DNA of 64,000 bases. Source: Flavobacterium quisquiliarum (lineage in GTDB: Bacteria > Bacteroidota > Bacteroidia > Flavobacteriales > Flavobacteriaceae). The translations under genes were made by a program, and so were the position numbers. Shown here piece by piece: positions 52,255-62,256 of this stretch (position 1 is its first letter; each line of letters opens with the position of its first letter). Location of the stretch: positions 1 to 64,000 of the forward strand of contig NZ_WWEM01000013.1 in the NCBI RefSeq assembly GCF_019308285.1. The letters run 5' to 3'. Below the pieces are notes generated by a model. The model was not told the origin of the DNA. It did no database searches and worked only from the letters and a program-made list of their open reading frames with translations.

Positions 52255-53487
52255 TTAAGGAATTAATTTTAAAGTAACAACATCATGAGAAGCTATTTGA
52301 GTACTAAATATTTTTTTAGTATTTCCAACTTCTTTATTTTTCCAAAGATCTTTTATTTTGAATGTTGTTTTAGCAAAATATGCTTCATATCCAAAATCAA
52401 CATCTTTGAAATTGTTTTTATTCCAATCAAAATTGAATTTCTTCGCTGTTTCTGTTCTATTTACAAAACTCACTGCCCAAGCTCCATCTGAAAGGGGTTT
52501 CACCCATACTTCTACTCCATCTAATACAGAATATTTAAATCCTTGAATTCCTAATTTATCCTGATTTACTGCCAAAAGTTCTTTATTGGTTAAAATTGCT
52601 AAAGTTTCTTTTGACATTTTCCTGTAATCATTTCCTGTAAATAAAGGTGAAGACAGCATGCACCACATTGCAAAATGTGTTTTATCTTCAGTGTCATTCA
52701 TCTCGTTTCCAACCTCCATCATATCAAAATCATTCCAATGATCTGGACCGGAATATTTACGAATATCTTTTCGCATATCGGCGATTTTCATGAATCCCCA
52801 AGAAGACCAATTTTCTGGATGTTTGAATTCGCAATCAAAACAAGGATAAATATCTCCCGAAATTCTCCAAAGATTTCCAATTGGTTTTCCCCATTCCCAT
52901 GGCTGATTGTCGCCCCATTCACAAAGACTGAAAACAATTGGCCTGCCAGCCGTTTTCAGCGCATTACTCATCGTTGTATAAGCTTCTTTAGCCGTAATTC
53001 CTTCTGTATTACACCAATCGTACTTTAGAAAATCGATTCCTAGTTTTGCATAAAATCTAGCATCTTGATATTCGTAACCTCTTGTTCCGGGATAACCTGC
53101 ACAAGTTTTTGTTCCTGCACAATTATACAAACCAAATTTCAAACCTTTATTATGCACATAATCAATCAACGCTTTCATTCCGTTTGGAAACTTTACGGGG
53201 TCAGGCACTAAATCACCATTTTCATCTCTATCATGTGTCATCCAGCCATCATCTAATACAATATAATTATACCCAGCTGCCACTAAACCAGACGAAACCA
53301 TAATATCTGCTGTTTCCTTTACTAACTTTTCATCAATATTGGTTGCAAAAGTATTCCACGAATTCCAGCCCATTGGCGGAGTCATAGCAAGACCTTCAAA
53401 TTTTCCGCCTAGCTGTTTATGTGTATTTCCTTGACCAAAACCAAAACTGGTTATACTAAAAGCAAGTAGTAAAGCAATTTTTTTCAT
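52255..53487 (-). CDS. Glycoside hydrolase family 27 alpha-galactosidase
   Basis: A 410-residue exported retaining alpha-galactosidase, with signal peptide (MKKIALLLAFSITSFGFGQ). Motifs are TPPMGWNSWNTF, YIVLDDGWM, the nucleophile D157 in FLKYDWCN and the acid/base D255 in WNDFDMMEVGN. The C-terminal beta-sandwich has VEVWVKPLSDGAWAVSFVNR. It should remove alpha-1,6-galactose side chains from galactomannan. It lies between the surface lipoprotein and GH5 genes on the minus strand. Confidence 0.95.
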   Translation of the reverse strand: MKKIALLLAFSITSFGFGQGNTHKQLGGKFEGLAMTPPMGWNSWNTFATNIDEKLVKETADIMVSSGLVAAGYNYIVLDDGWMTHDRDENGDLVPDPVKFPNGMKALIDYVHNKGLKFGLYNCAGTKTCAGYPGTRGYEYQDARFYAKLGIDFLKYDWCNTEGITAKEAYTTMSNALKTAGRPIVFSLCEWGDNQPWEWGKPIGNLWRISGDIYPCFDCEFKHPENWSSWGFMKIADMRKDIRKYSGPDHWNDFDMMEVGNEMNDTEDKTHFAMWCMLSSPLFTGNDYRKMSKETLAILTNKELLAVNQDKLGIQGFKYSVLDGVEVWVKPLSDGAWAVSFVNRTETAKKFNFDWNKNNFKDVDFGYEAYFAKTTFKIKDLWKNKEVGNTKKIFSTQIASHDVVTLKLIP

Positions 53488-53570
53488 TTTTTCTAATTTA
53501 AAATATTTAAAAAAATGTTCCCTAATTTTTCAATCAGAGAACATTTTTAAACTAACTAAAACAAACTATT

Positions 53571-54830
53571 TTATAAAAATCCTAAATCATCTATATAAAG
53601 GATACTACCCGGAGTAATTGTACCTCCAGAAAATTCTTGAATAAATACACTATCAAAATTACCTCCATTTAAAAGATCTGGATGCAAAGCTGAAATGGGA
53701 ATTGAAATATTATTCCATTGCCCTGGCACTAAAGTAACCGTTGTACCTTTAGCAGAATCACCTGTATCACTATTTATCGTGACCATAATTTTAGTGCTTT
53801 CTGTTGGAAATATAGACATTTTAACAAACTGATAATCCGCCGTATTTAGAGCTAAATCAGAATGCATAAAAAGACCGCTCCAAGCTTCTGCAATTTTTTT
53901 AATTGCATTTGTTCCTCTGCTAACTTTTTCTGTGCTTTCCCAGGTAATGTCACCTCCCCAGCCCCAGCCCCATCCTTTCAATGAGTCTTCGTATAATAAA
54001 TATTTAAGTCCAATACCGCTTGGAGCAGAAACTCCAAAATCAGTTTCTACAACAATAAGTGCATACGAATCAAAATCGGCTGGAACAGTTGCTTTTATCT
54101 CTGTTTTTGACACCACCGTAATTGTAGCTGAAGTAGATCCAAATTTCACACTTTTAACTTTTACAAAATTTTGACCTGTAATTGTAATAACATCACCTGG
54201 AGAAGCTAAAACTTGCGACAAACCGCTAATTACTGGAGCAGGAGGCGTTAATTCTATTACATTACTTAAAACATTTATAAAACCATTTGTACCATAATAA
54301 TCTAAACCTGGTGCTGCTTTATCAGATCCGTTTACTTTTAAAACACCGTTTGTTACATTAATGCTTAGCAGATATAGATCAGGGTTTACTGCATTTGCCA
54401 TTGTGGCATAATCTCCTGTTTCCAAATAATCTGCTTGAACACCTTCGAGCTTAGCCACTCTCTTTTTAACCCCTTTAATAACGTGACTTAAAACAAGCTG
54501 TTTCAAATCTGCTACGGGTACCAAATTAATATCTGGATATCCTAAATTATTTACATAACCGTTGGCCACTAGATAAGCTTCAAAAGTAACATCATTAGGC
54601 ACAAAATAGGTATAATCATCAGGCGTATCCAGTGTTGATTCTAGTCCTGCTAATTTTATTGCTTTTGTAAATACTGTTAAATTGGTATTTGCCTGAAGCA
54701 TCCCGTATACAGTGTTATACTTTTGCTCCGCCCCTCCAATATCTTGAATTTCGTTATCACAAGAAGAAACTGTAGCAACCAAAAAGACGCATACAGCAAT
54801 ATGTTTTACTTTATTATATATATTTTTCAT
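53571..54830 (-). CDS. Surface lipoprotein with fasciclin-like and IPT/TIG domains
   Basis: A 419-residue lipoprotein (VATVSSCDNE, Cys24). Residues 35-195 resemble a fasciclin domain (YNTVYGMLQANTNLTVFTKAIKLAGL, DDYTYFVPNDVTFEAYL, VLSHVI, GTNGFINVLSNVI). An IPT/TIG module covers about 203-280 (GDVITITGQNFVKVKSVKFGS). The C-terminal 130 residues form a beta-sandwich with ILYIDDLGFL at the end that resembles the glycan-binding end of the neighbouring lipoprotein. By position it is a SusE/F-like surface glycan-binding protein. A fasciclin domain in this position is uncommon in my experience. Confidence 0.82.
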   Translation of the reverse strand: MKNIYNKVKHIAVCVFLVATVSSCDNEIQDIGGAEQKYNTVYGMLQANTNLTVFTKAIKLAGLESTLDTPDDYTYFVPNDVTFEAYLVANGYVNNLGYPDINLVPVADLKQLVLSHVIKGVKKRVAKLEGVQADYLETGDYATMANAVNPDLYLLSINVTNGVLKVNGSDKAAPGLDYYGTNGFINVLSNVIELTPPAPVISGLSQVLASPGDVITITGQNFVKVKSVKFGSTSATITVVSKTEIKATVPADFDSYALIVVETDFGVSAPSGIGLKYLLYEDSLKGWGWGWGGDITWESTEKVSRGTNAIKKIAEAWSGLFMHSDLALNTADYQFVKMSIFPTESTKIMVTINSDTGDSAKGTTVTLVPGQWNNISIPISALHPDLLNGGNFDSVFIQEFSGGTITPGSILYIDDLGFL

Positions 54831-54915
54831 AAATTCTCTTTTAGTTTTTAATTATGGATTCTACAGTATAAACTCCATTTGACTATTGAAGTATACATTA
54901 TTAAATCCTTCAGAA

Positions 54916-55989
54916 TTATTTTAATACTAAACCAATATCATCAAGCAAGATTGTGTTTCCACCAAAACCACCAAATTCCTGCCATCCAATTTTGCTTAAT
55001 ACGGCTGGATTACCTACATCACTAAAAGGAATTTCAATATAAGTCCATGAATCAGATTTAAATTCTACAACCTTGAAATTACTATCAGCATTTCCGTTAA
55101 CAAAAAACTTCACTTTTCCAGCTTTTGCACCTTTAACCGAAAATCTTACCGCTTTGAATTTATCTGTATCTGTAAAATTCCAAGAAGCAAGGGCTATCAA
55201 ATAACCATCCCACTCACCTGATTTCCATTCGATACATTTAGAACCCTGACTAAAATCTTTTGTATAAGCCAAATCAAAAACATTAGTTCCATCCCATTTT
55301 TCATCCCAACCCCAAATATTAGTTGGAGCATCATCATAAATCTCACTGCCTAACGCCTGACTTGCAACAGTTGTTCCTGAAACATTGGTTATGGATAAAT
55401 ATTTATATTTAAAATCATCTGGGACTTTTACTTTTATTTCTGTCAACGATGACTCGATAGGCTCAACTGTTGTAGTTCCAAAATTAACTACAGGACGCAA
55501 AAAATACTCTCCTTTAATCGTGATTATATCTCCAGCATTAGGGTTAATTGGAAACCCTTTAATACTTGGATTTGGAGGTCTGATAGCTATTTTATAACTT
55601 AAAGTTCCTTTAGCTGTAACTATCTTCATCTCATCCATTTCATTATAATAAGGTGTTTTTTCATCTACCAATACAACAATAGCATTATCTGTTACGAATG
55701 TTGGATTAAAATAAGACTCTAATCCATTAAATGAAATCGATTTTAATGTAGCGAAACCAGATCCTCTAATGATATAATAATTTCCTGCATTAATAATGTC
55801 TGTAGGAACATCGACTTCTCGATCTCCTTCAACCAAAGGATCATCAACAACAGATTTGCTAACTCCTGTTACTTCAATATTTCCAGAGGAACCATTCGAA
55901 TCATCGTTTGAACAAGAAGCCAAAAGCAAAATTGAGATCGAAGCCAAAAAATACAACTTCAATAACATTTTATTTTTTATATTTTTCAT
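54916..55989 (-). CDS. IPT/TIG domain surface glycan-binding lipoprotein
   Basis: A 357-residue lipoprotein (SILLLASCSNDD, Cys26). Two IPT/TIG-like modules (residues about 65-150 and 150-235: GDIITIKGEYFLRPVVNFG) are followed by a C-terminal beta-sandwich (FKAVRFSVKGAKAGKVKFFVNG, WQEFGGFGGNTILLDDIGLVLK). This is the standard build of SusE-position surface glycan-binding proteins. It follows the SusD gene by 21 bases on the same strand and should hold mannan chains for the SusCD importer. Confidence 0.88.
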   Translation of the reverse strand: MKNIKNKMLLKLYFLASISILLLASCSNDDSNGSSGNIEVTGVSKSVVDDPLVEGDREVDVPTDIINAGNYYIIRGSGFATLKSISFNGLESYFNPTFVTDNAIVVLVDEKTPYYNEMDEMKIVTAKGTLSYKIAIRPPNPSIKGFPINPNAGDIITIKGEYFLRPVVNFGTTTVEPIESSLTEIKVKVPDDFKYKYLSITNVSGTTVASQALGSEIYDDAPTNIWGWDEKWDGTNVFDLAYTKDFSQGSKCIEWKSGEWDGYLIALASWNFTDTDKFKAVRFSVKGAKAGKVKFFVNGNADSNFKVVEFKSDSWTYIEIPFSDVGNPAVLSKIGWQEFGGFGGNTILLDDIGLVLK

Positions 55990-56010
55990 AGTGATTTACT
56001 TTTAAAAAAA

Positions 56011-57573
56011 TTATTTGAAATTGTAAGGAACTGGTGCCTCTTTCAACTTTGGATTTTTTCTAACTTCAATATCTGGTTTTGGATAAGTAAAATCAGCTGG
56101 CGTAGGAGTGTAATGCATTACGCCTTGAGAATCAAAACCTCTATCTTGCTGAGAAATTATATTAATTGCTTCCTGACGTGGCAATCTCCCTAAATCAAAC
56201 CAAAATTCTCCTTCAAAAGCAAATTCAACTCTACGTTCATGAAATAAAGCGGCTTTTGTTAAAGGCACATTTGTTCCTAAAGTTCCAAGACCTGCTCTAA
56301 GTCTTACTTTATTAAATGATTCTTTTGCTGCAGCGTTTGTAGTTTCATCAGCTCCTGCCATAGTTGCCTCAGCATGAATCAATAAAAGATCAGCATAACG
56401 CATAATATAGTTACAGTTATTCATTCCTCCCCAAGAATCAGCTGGCCCTGTTTCACTGGTAGCCTGACCTACTACATATTTCTTAACAGCTGCTCCTGTA
56501 TTAGCCAATACATCTGGATATTTCGTTTTGTCCATAACGAAACCTACAACACCGTCTCCTTTCATATTTGGATAAGAATCACCATAAACCATAAAAGATT
56601 CTTTTCTTCTTAAATCTCCAATTTCAAAAGCATCCTGAACATCATTACTTGGCACATAAGTAGCTCCATAAGAAGCATTATCATTCAAAATATCCAGACC
56701 ATATTGGATATTAGAGAAATTTCCTCCTCCATAAGTATTTATAGCCCCAGACCATTGCCAAGAATAAATAGATTCTTCGTTGTTATTTTTACTTGTTAGA
56801 AACAAATCTGCAAAATTTGGAAGTAATCCAAACTCACCCGAATTAATGACCTTTTCAGCCATTGCTTTAGAATCTGCATATTTTTTCTCATATAAATATA
56901 CTTTGGCCAAAAATGCTTCAGCTGAACCTTGAGTTACAAAAATATTTTCTCCTCCTGGAGTTCTAGATCTTATTTTTGATTTAAGATTTGCTGCTGCAAA
57001 TTTCAAATCATTTTCAATAAATATATAAACATCTTCAATTCTATTGGTATTAACCAGAGGATCCTTAGCCAATGCTAAATTATCTTCTATAATAGGCACA
57101 GTTCCATACAAACGCACCAAATAAAAATAGGCTATTGCTCTAAAAAAATGCGCTTCTGCTACAGTGTTTTTAATGACGTCTCTGCTCACATTTGCAGTGG
57201 CATTTTTTTCAATATTATTAATTAAATTATTAGATTGAGCTACAATTGCAAAACAGGCTCTCCACGGATCAAGCAAAATTGGACTATCAGAAGTCAATTT
57301 AAACTGAATCAACTCTGGTCCATCAGCATAAGCCAAACAATTTCCTGATGACAACTCAGACAAAGCGTAAAAATTTTTAGTATAGTAAGGAGCCCACATT
57401 GCACCATACATTCCATAAGTCGTTCTTGCAACCTGCTCATCAGTATTATAAAACTCAGAACTGCTGTAACTATCTTCAGACGGGCGATCCAAGAAATCTT
57501 CACTGCAAGAAGTAGTTGCCAAACCTAGTGTTAAGAATAAAACTAAGGTCTTTATATTGATATATTTTTTCAT
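56011..57573 (-). CDS. susD: SusD/RagB family nutrient-binding lipoprotein
   Basis: A 520-residue outer surface lipoprotein (LATTSCSEDFLDRPSEDSYSS, Cys23). It has the SusD pattern: the N-terminal DFLDRPS, TPR-like helices (RAIAYFYLVRLYGTVPIIEDN, EAFLAKVYLYEKKYADSKAMAEKVI), and NYIMRYADLLLIHAEA with FHERRVEFAFEGEFWFDLGR near the C-terminus. It caps the SusC channel and captures oligosaccharides. The gene starts 11 bases after the SusC stop. Confidence 0.96.
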   Translation of the reverse strand: MKKYINIKTLVLFLTLGLATTSCSEDFLDRPSEDSYSSSEFYNTDEQVARTTYGMYGAMWAPYYTKNFYALSELSSGNCLAYADGPELIQFKLTSDSPILLDPWRACFAIVAQSNNLINNIEKNATANVSRDVIKNTVAEAHFFRAIAYFYLVRLYGTVPIIEDNLALAKDPLVNTNRIEDVYIFIENDLKFAAANLKSKIRSRTPGGENIFVTQGSAEAFLAKVYLYEKKYADSKAMAEKVINSGEFGLLPNFADLFLTSKNNNEESIYSWQWSGAINTYGGGNFSNIQYGLDILNDNASYGATYVPSNDVQDAFEIGDLRRKESFMVYGDSYPNMKGDGVVGFVMDKTKYPDVLANTGAAVKKYVVGQATSETGPADSWGGMNNCNYIMRYADLLLIHAEATMAGADETTNAAAKESFNKVRLRAGLGTLGTNVPLTKAALFHERRVEFAFEGEFWFDLGRLPRQEAINIISQQDRGFDSQGVMHYTPTPADFTYPKPDIEVRKNPKLKEAPVPYNFK

Positions 57574-57584
57574 AAGAGTAGTAA

Positions 57585-60500
57585 TTAAAATTCTAAATTC
57601 ATTCCAAAAGTGAAACTACGATTGGTAGGATAACGACCAGAATCAATTCCTGATAATAATGGATCTTGATTGTACGATCCTACCTCTGGATCATAACCAG
57701 TGTATTTGGTAAATGTGTAAAGATTTTGAATACCAAAATAAAATCTTAATTTACTAATGCTCGCTTTTGAAATCACGTCAGAAGGCAGATTATAACCTAA
57801 AGTTACTTGCTGGATTCTTAAATATGAACCGTCCTCTACATAACGATCAGAGATAGCTATATTTGGATGTCCGTCTCCACCATCAGGTCTTGGATACTTT
57901 GCATCCGTATTTTCTGGTGTCCAAAAATCAGCAGCTTCAGCCAATTGATTTTCATACAAACGTTGGTTTTTAGTACCAGCACGTCTTGTTAAGTTCATTA
58001 CTTTATTACCATAGACTCCTTGTAACAGAACCCCTAAATCAATATTTTTATAGGTAAATGTATTGTTGAAACCATAAGTGAATTTTGGCTGTGGATTACC
58101 AATATAAGTCAAATCCTTTTCATCAATAAGACCATCTTTGTTTTGATCTACATACTCAACGTCTCCTAACTGACTTTTTACCGCTTTATTTCCTGTAAAA
58201 GGAATAGGTGCATTTGCCAATTGTTCATTCGTTCTGATTATACCAACAGACTGATATCCGTAAAACTGACCAACTGCCTGACCAACTATTGTTTTAGTTA
58301 CTGCTTTTGTAGTATAATCATTAAGCATTACATCTTTAGTCAAATCAAAATTATCCTGCAGGCTTAACAATTTACCTCTATTAGTTGAGAAAGTCGCTTT
58401 TGAAGTCCAAGAAAAATTCTTCCCAAACTTATTATTATAATCTAGAGTCATTTCAAAACCTTGGTTTCTTAAGCTACCTAAATTTACACTAGGTGCTCCT
58501 AAACCTCCTTGATAAGCATCTGTTCCTGTAACATAATAAGGTAACGGTAAAACAAATAAAAATCCAGCAGACTGTTTTCTATATACTTCAAACGTTGCTT
58601 GCAGCTTTGATTTAAAAAGTGTAAAATCCAAACCTATATTGGTTTGTTGAGAAGTCTCCCAAGTTAAGTCAGGATTGGCAATGTTATTGACTGTAAAGAA
58701 ATTACCCATAGCCGATTTTATTGCACGAACGGTACTCATGTAACCACCGCCACCAATATTTTGGTTTCCTGTCTCACCATAACCAACTCTAATTTTGATA
58801 TTGTCAATATATTCTCTAGTTCCTTCCATAAAACTTTCGTTTGAAAGTTTCCAAGAACCTGAAATCGAAGGAAAGTAACCCCATTTTTGACCTGGTCCAA
58901 AATTAGAACTTCCGTCTGCCCTCATTGATGCAAGGAGAGTATATCTATTATCATAATCATAATTAAAAGTTCCGAAGTAAGAGTAAAAAGCAGAGCTTCC
59001 TTTGTATTCTGAAGCCACAAGTGTATCTGGATCACCTAAACTAATAGAATGAACATCATTACTTACCAAACCAGAAACTGTTTGTGAATTTCCAAACCAA
59101 TGACTATCATTAGCCTCTTGAGCTGCTAAGAAATTAAAATGATGATTACCTGCATCAACTTTATAGGTTAAAACGTTTTTAACATTAAGACCATACCAAT
59201 TGTTTGCTCTCTCTGTTAGCTGGTTGGTCTCTCTGACTGCGGCACCCCATTTATAAGTAGGTTGAAAACCCTCAAAATTATCCACATTTGTAGATCCTCC
59301 AAATTCAAATTTATATTCAAGTCCTTTTCCCAATCTGAAGCTCGCATAAAAATTTCCTATAAAATTTTTCTTAATCAGTTTATTAGTATTCATCAAAGCA
59401 GAAGCCACTGGATTGATCCAAACACCAATTGATCCATCTGCCGGTGGTCCTGCATAGTTACCATTAGTATCTTTTACCGCAACATCAGGAGTAGACAAGA
59501 TAGAAGTACTAATAATTCCATTACTTGCACCATTAATAGTGATGTCTTCATTGGTAATTCCAGTTCCAAGAGAAACCCCAACTGTCAGCCAATCTTTAAG
59601 TTTGCTGTCAATATTCGTTTTAAAACTATATCTTTTGAAAGCTGAACCAATAACAATACCTTCCTGATTGGTATAACCACCTGAAATATAATAATTAGTA
59701 CCATCTTTTGCACCTGAAAACGAGATCTGATGATTATTCATTATTGCCGTTTTATAAATCTCATCCTGCCAATTTGTTCCTTTACCTAAAACAGATGGCA
59801 CTGCAAACTCGTCTCTCGGCGTTACACCGTAAACAGCGGCCAAAGCATTTTGCTGCGCTGCGTATTGACTTAAAGTCATAGTATCTAATAAACGAGTTAC
59901 ATTTTGAACAGAGAAATAGGAATCATATGTAATTTTCCCAGTTCCCTTTTTACCTCTTTTAGTAGTAATAATTACAACCCCATTCGACGCTCTAGAACCA
60001 TAAATAGCAGTTGCTGAGGCATCTTTCAAAATATCCATTGTTTCAATATCATTAGGATTCAAAAAAGCAATCGGACTTGATGTTACATTTCCAGTATTTG
60101 CCCCCAAATAACCTGTAACAATTGATCCTCCTGTAGCTGTATTTGCAGCATCTCCAGAAATCGGAATACCATCTATCACATACAACGGTTCGTTAGTTCC
60201 AGATATCGAAGTAGTTCCACGTATTTTCACTGACACACTACTTCCTGGCTGTCCAGAATTATTCGTTACTGCCACCCCTGCAGCACGCCCTTGTAATAAT
60301 TGATCTACTGATACTTGTGGAGAATCTGCAATATCTTTGGAAGTTACTGTAGAAATAGCACCAGTTAAATCTTTTTTCTTAACACTACGATATCCTACAT
60401 TTACCAGAACTTCACGTAAATCCTCTGCACTAAGCTTTAAGACAACATTGATTGTTCCTCCATTTTTCACATTAATAGTTTGTGTAACATAGCCAATAAA

Positions 60501-60752
60501 CGAGACAGAAATCGTAGAATTTGCAGGTGCATCAATAGAATATTTTCCATCAAAATCTGTTGAAGCAGTTTTTTTTGTACCTGTAACCACTATGTTCGCA
60601 CCAGGAATAGATAGTCCTTTGTCATCCGACACTGTTCCAGAAACCTTTACCTGAGCCGTAACAAAATTACTTGTCAGTAACAAAAATAATATCAAAGGAG
60701 CGGCTCTGTGGTTAGCCTTCCAATGAATGAAGCTAGTCATTAGTTTTTTCAT
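57585..60752 (-). CDS. susC: SusC/RagA family TonB-linked outer membrane importer
   Basis: A 1055-residue TonB-dependent oligosaccharide importer. After the signal sequence lies the carboxypeptidase-D-like domain (VSGTVSDDKGLSIPGANIVVTGTKK, residues about 35-115), the plug with the SusC signature (DLTGAISTVTSKDIADSP, VKIRGTTSISGTNEPLYVIDGIP, LKDASATAIYGSRASNGVVIITTKRGK), and a large barrel ending YPTNRSFTFGMNLEF. It heads the operon with SusD, two lipoproteins and probably GH27 and GH5. The likely substrate is a manno-oligosaccharide, inferred from the enzymes nearby. Confidence 0.96.
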   Translation of the reverse strand: MKKLMTSFIHWKANHRAAPLILFLLLTSNFVTAQVKVSGTVSDDKGLSIPGANIVVTGTKKTASTDFDGKYSIDAPANSTISVSFIGYVTQTINVKNGGTINVVLKLSAEDLREVLVNVGYRSVKKKDLTGAISTVTSKDIADSPQVSVDQLLQGRAAGVAVTNNSGQPGSSVSVKIRGTTSISGTNEPLYVIDGIPISGDAANTATGGSIVTGYLGANTGNVTSSPIAFLNPNDIETMDILKDASATAIYGSRASNGVVIITTKRGKKGTGKITYDSYFSVQNVTRLLDTMTLSQYAAQQNALAAVYGVTPRDEFAVPSVLGKGTNWQDEIYKTAIMNNHQISFSGAKDGTNYYISGGYTNQEGIVIGSAFKRYSFKTNIDSKLKDWLTVGVSLGTGITNEDITINGASNGIISTSILSTPDVAVKDTNGNYAGPPADGSIGVWINPVASALMNTNKLIKKNFIGNFYASFRLGKGLEYKFEFGGSTNVDNFEGFQPTYKWGAAVRETNQLTERANNWYGLNVKNVLTYKVDAGNHHFNFLAAQEANDSHWFGNSQTVSGLVSNDVHSISLGDPDTLVASEYKGSSAFYSYFGTFNYDYDNRYTLLASMRADGSSNFGPGQKWGYFPSISGSWKLSNESFMEGTREYIDNIKIRVGYGETGNQNIGGGGYMSTVRAIKSAMGNFFTVNNIANPDLTWETSQQTNIGLDFTLFKSKLQATFEVYRKQSAGFLFVLPLPYYVTGTDAYQGGLGAPSVNLGSLRNQGFEMTLDYNNKFGKNFSWTSKATFSTNRGKLLSLQDNFDLTKDVMLNDYTTKAVTKTIVGQAVGQFYGYQSVGIIRTNEQLANAPIPFTGNKAVKSQLGDVEYVDQNKDGLIDEKDLTYIGNPQPKFTYGFNNTFTYKNIDLGVLLQGVYGNKVMNLTRRAGTKNQRLYENQLAEAADFWTPENTDAKYPRPDGGDGHPNIAISDRYVEDGSYLRIQQVTLGYNLPSDVISKASISKLRFYFGIQNLYTFTKYTGYDPEVGSYNQDPLLSGIDSGRYPTNRSFTFGMNLEF

Positions 60753-61070
60753 AATAAATGTTTGGTTAGTTTAAATTTGTTGATTGCCAATTTAAGAGAT
60801 AAAAAATCGGAGTGTATTTTTGTACTCGTAAATTATTTAACAAATCTATAACAGAGAGAATTATCAAATCGATAATATTATATCATTTAATGATAATATT
60901 TTTACTTTAAACGGATAAAAAAACACATATCAAAATAAAACACATTAAAAATTACATTATTCTCAATGACAATCCTCAAAAGAACCTAAACCATACATAA
61001 AAACTAACAAAAACCCTAAAATCAAACGTTTTCGTTAAAAATAATATTTATTAGTGATAAAAAAGTATCA
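60753..61070. other. 318-bp gene-free upstream region of susC
   Basis: No gene is visible. AT-rich, with an imperfect inverted repeat of ATAATATTATATCATTTAATGATAATATT type near 60870-60902 that could bind a regulator. No clean TAnnTTTG box was found before susC, which fits a promoter that needs an activator. Confidence 0.5.
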
Positions 61071-61949
61071 TTATAAAATACGTTTCAAACCAGAAAAGTC
61101 TTCTCTATACTGACTAGGCGTACAGTTTTTCGTCGCTTTGAAACTGCGATTGAAGTTCGCAATATTATTAAAACCTGATTTGAATGCCACTTCAGAAACA
61201 CTCATGTCTTTTTCTACCAGCCAGCGTGCCGCATAACCAATTCGGATATCATTAATATAATTCACAAAAGTTTTTCCAGTACGTTTTTTAATAAAGCGGT
61301 TAAAAGAAATAATAGACATACTGGCTACATTGGCAACATCTTCCAAAGTGATTTTTTCAGCAAAATGTTTCTGCACATATTCGTAAACTAATTTCATCTT
61401 ATCATAATCATCAAACGTATCATAATCTACTGTATAAGTAGAAAGCAGACGTTGATTCCTAGAATTTGCCAGATCATATAATAGAGAAGTAATTTCCAGA
61501 AAATAATCCATTCCATCTAGTTTCGAGAGCCTCACAAGCCTTGGTGTTAATTCTTCAGCCGTTTTTTTAGAAAAAAGAATACCATGAATAGATCGATTAA
61601 ACATATCCCGAATTGGATTCATGATACGTCTCGATAATAAAGATTCATGAAATAAATCATTATGAAACTGAATCGTGATCTCATGGATTTTTTTACTAGT
61701 ACATTTATTCAATTCCCAGCCATGATATAAATTGGGACCAATCAAAACCAGCTCGACATTATCGATTTCTTCAATATTATCTCCCACAACTCTCTTCACT
61801 CCTTTTCCGTTTAAAATAAAGTTTATTTCGAATTCTGGATGATAATGAACAGGAAAATCGAAGCTGTCTTTTACACGATCGAAAACCAAAAAACTATCAC
61901 CTGCTGAAAGAGGCGCAATTTCTCTATAAAAATTTTTTGTAGTACTCAT
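61071..61949 (-). CDS. AraC family transcriptional regulator with cupin-type sensor domain
   Basis: About 292 residues. The N-terminal part is a cupin-like ligand domain (VHYHPEFEINFILNGKGVKRVVGD, HEITIQFHNDLF). The C-terminal double HTH covers about residues 190-285 (DVANVASMSIISFNRFIKKRTGKTFVNYINDIRIGYAARWLVEKDMSVSEVAFKSGFNNIANFNRSFKATKNCTPSQYRED). The ATG at 61949 is favoured over 61997. Lying between the SusC gene and the divergent GH26 gene, it is the likely activator of the locus, which has no hybrid two-component sensor. Confidence 0.92.
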   Translation of the reverse strand: MSTTKNFYREIAPLSAGDSFLVFDRVKDSFDFPVHYHPEFEINFILNGKGVKRVVGDNIEEIDNVELVLIGPNLYHGWELNKCTSKKIHEITIQFHNDLFHESLLSRRIMNPIRDMFNRSIHGILFSKKTAEELTPRLVRLSKLDGMDYFLEITSLLYDLANSRNQRLLSTYTVDYDTFDDYDKMKLVYEYVQKHFAEKITLEDVANVASMSIISFNRFIKKRTGKTFVNYINDIRIGYAARWLVEKDMSVSEVAFKSGFNNIANFNRSFKATKNCTPSQYREDFSGLKRIL

Positions 61950-62256
61950 CTTAAAAACTATTTTCAGGAAAGCAATTTTTCTCTTTTTTGACTGCAATAA
62001 TATGATATATAATTGATAAAATAATATTAATTACACGATATTCATCCAATTATCTTTGAAAAAATAAATTATCATTTCTTTAAAAAGAGCTTTAATAATA
62101 AACATTAATCATTTTTAATCGAATATCTTTTTATAGTTTTAATAATTTTAGAGACAAATTGCTAAAGAATTTTCGAACAAAACAGTCAATATATTTTCAG
62201 AACCTAAATCACTGTATCTTTAGCATTTAGCTCCATTAACAACTAACAATCCAACA
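61950..62256. other. 307-bp divergent promoter region between AraC regulator and GH26 genes
   Basis: No gene is visible. It should carry the promoters of both genes. TATCTTTA near 62215 differs from the TAnnTTTG consensus at one base and lies about 35 bases before the GH26 start. Confidence 0.5.
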
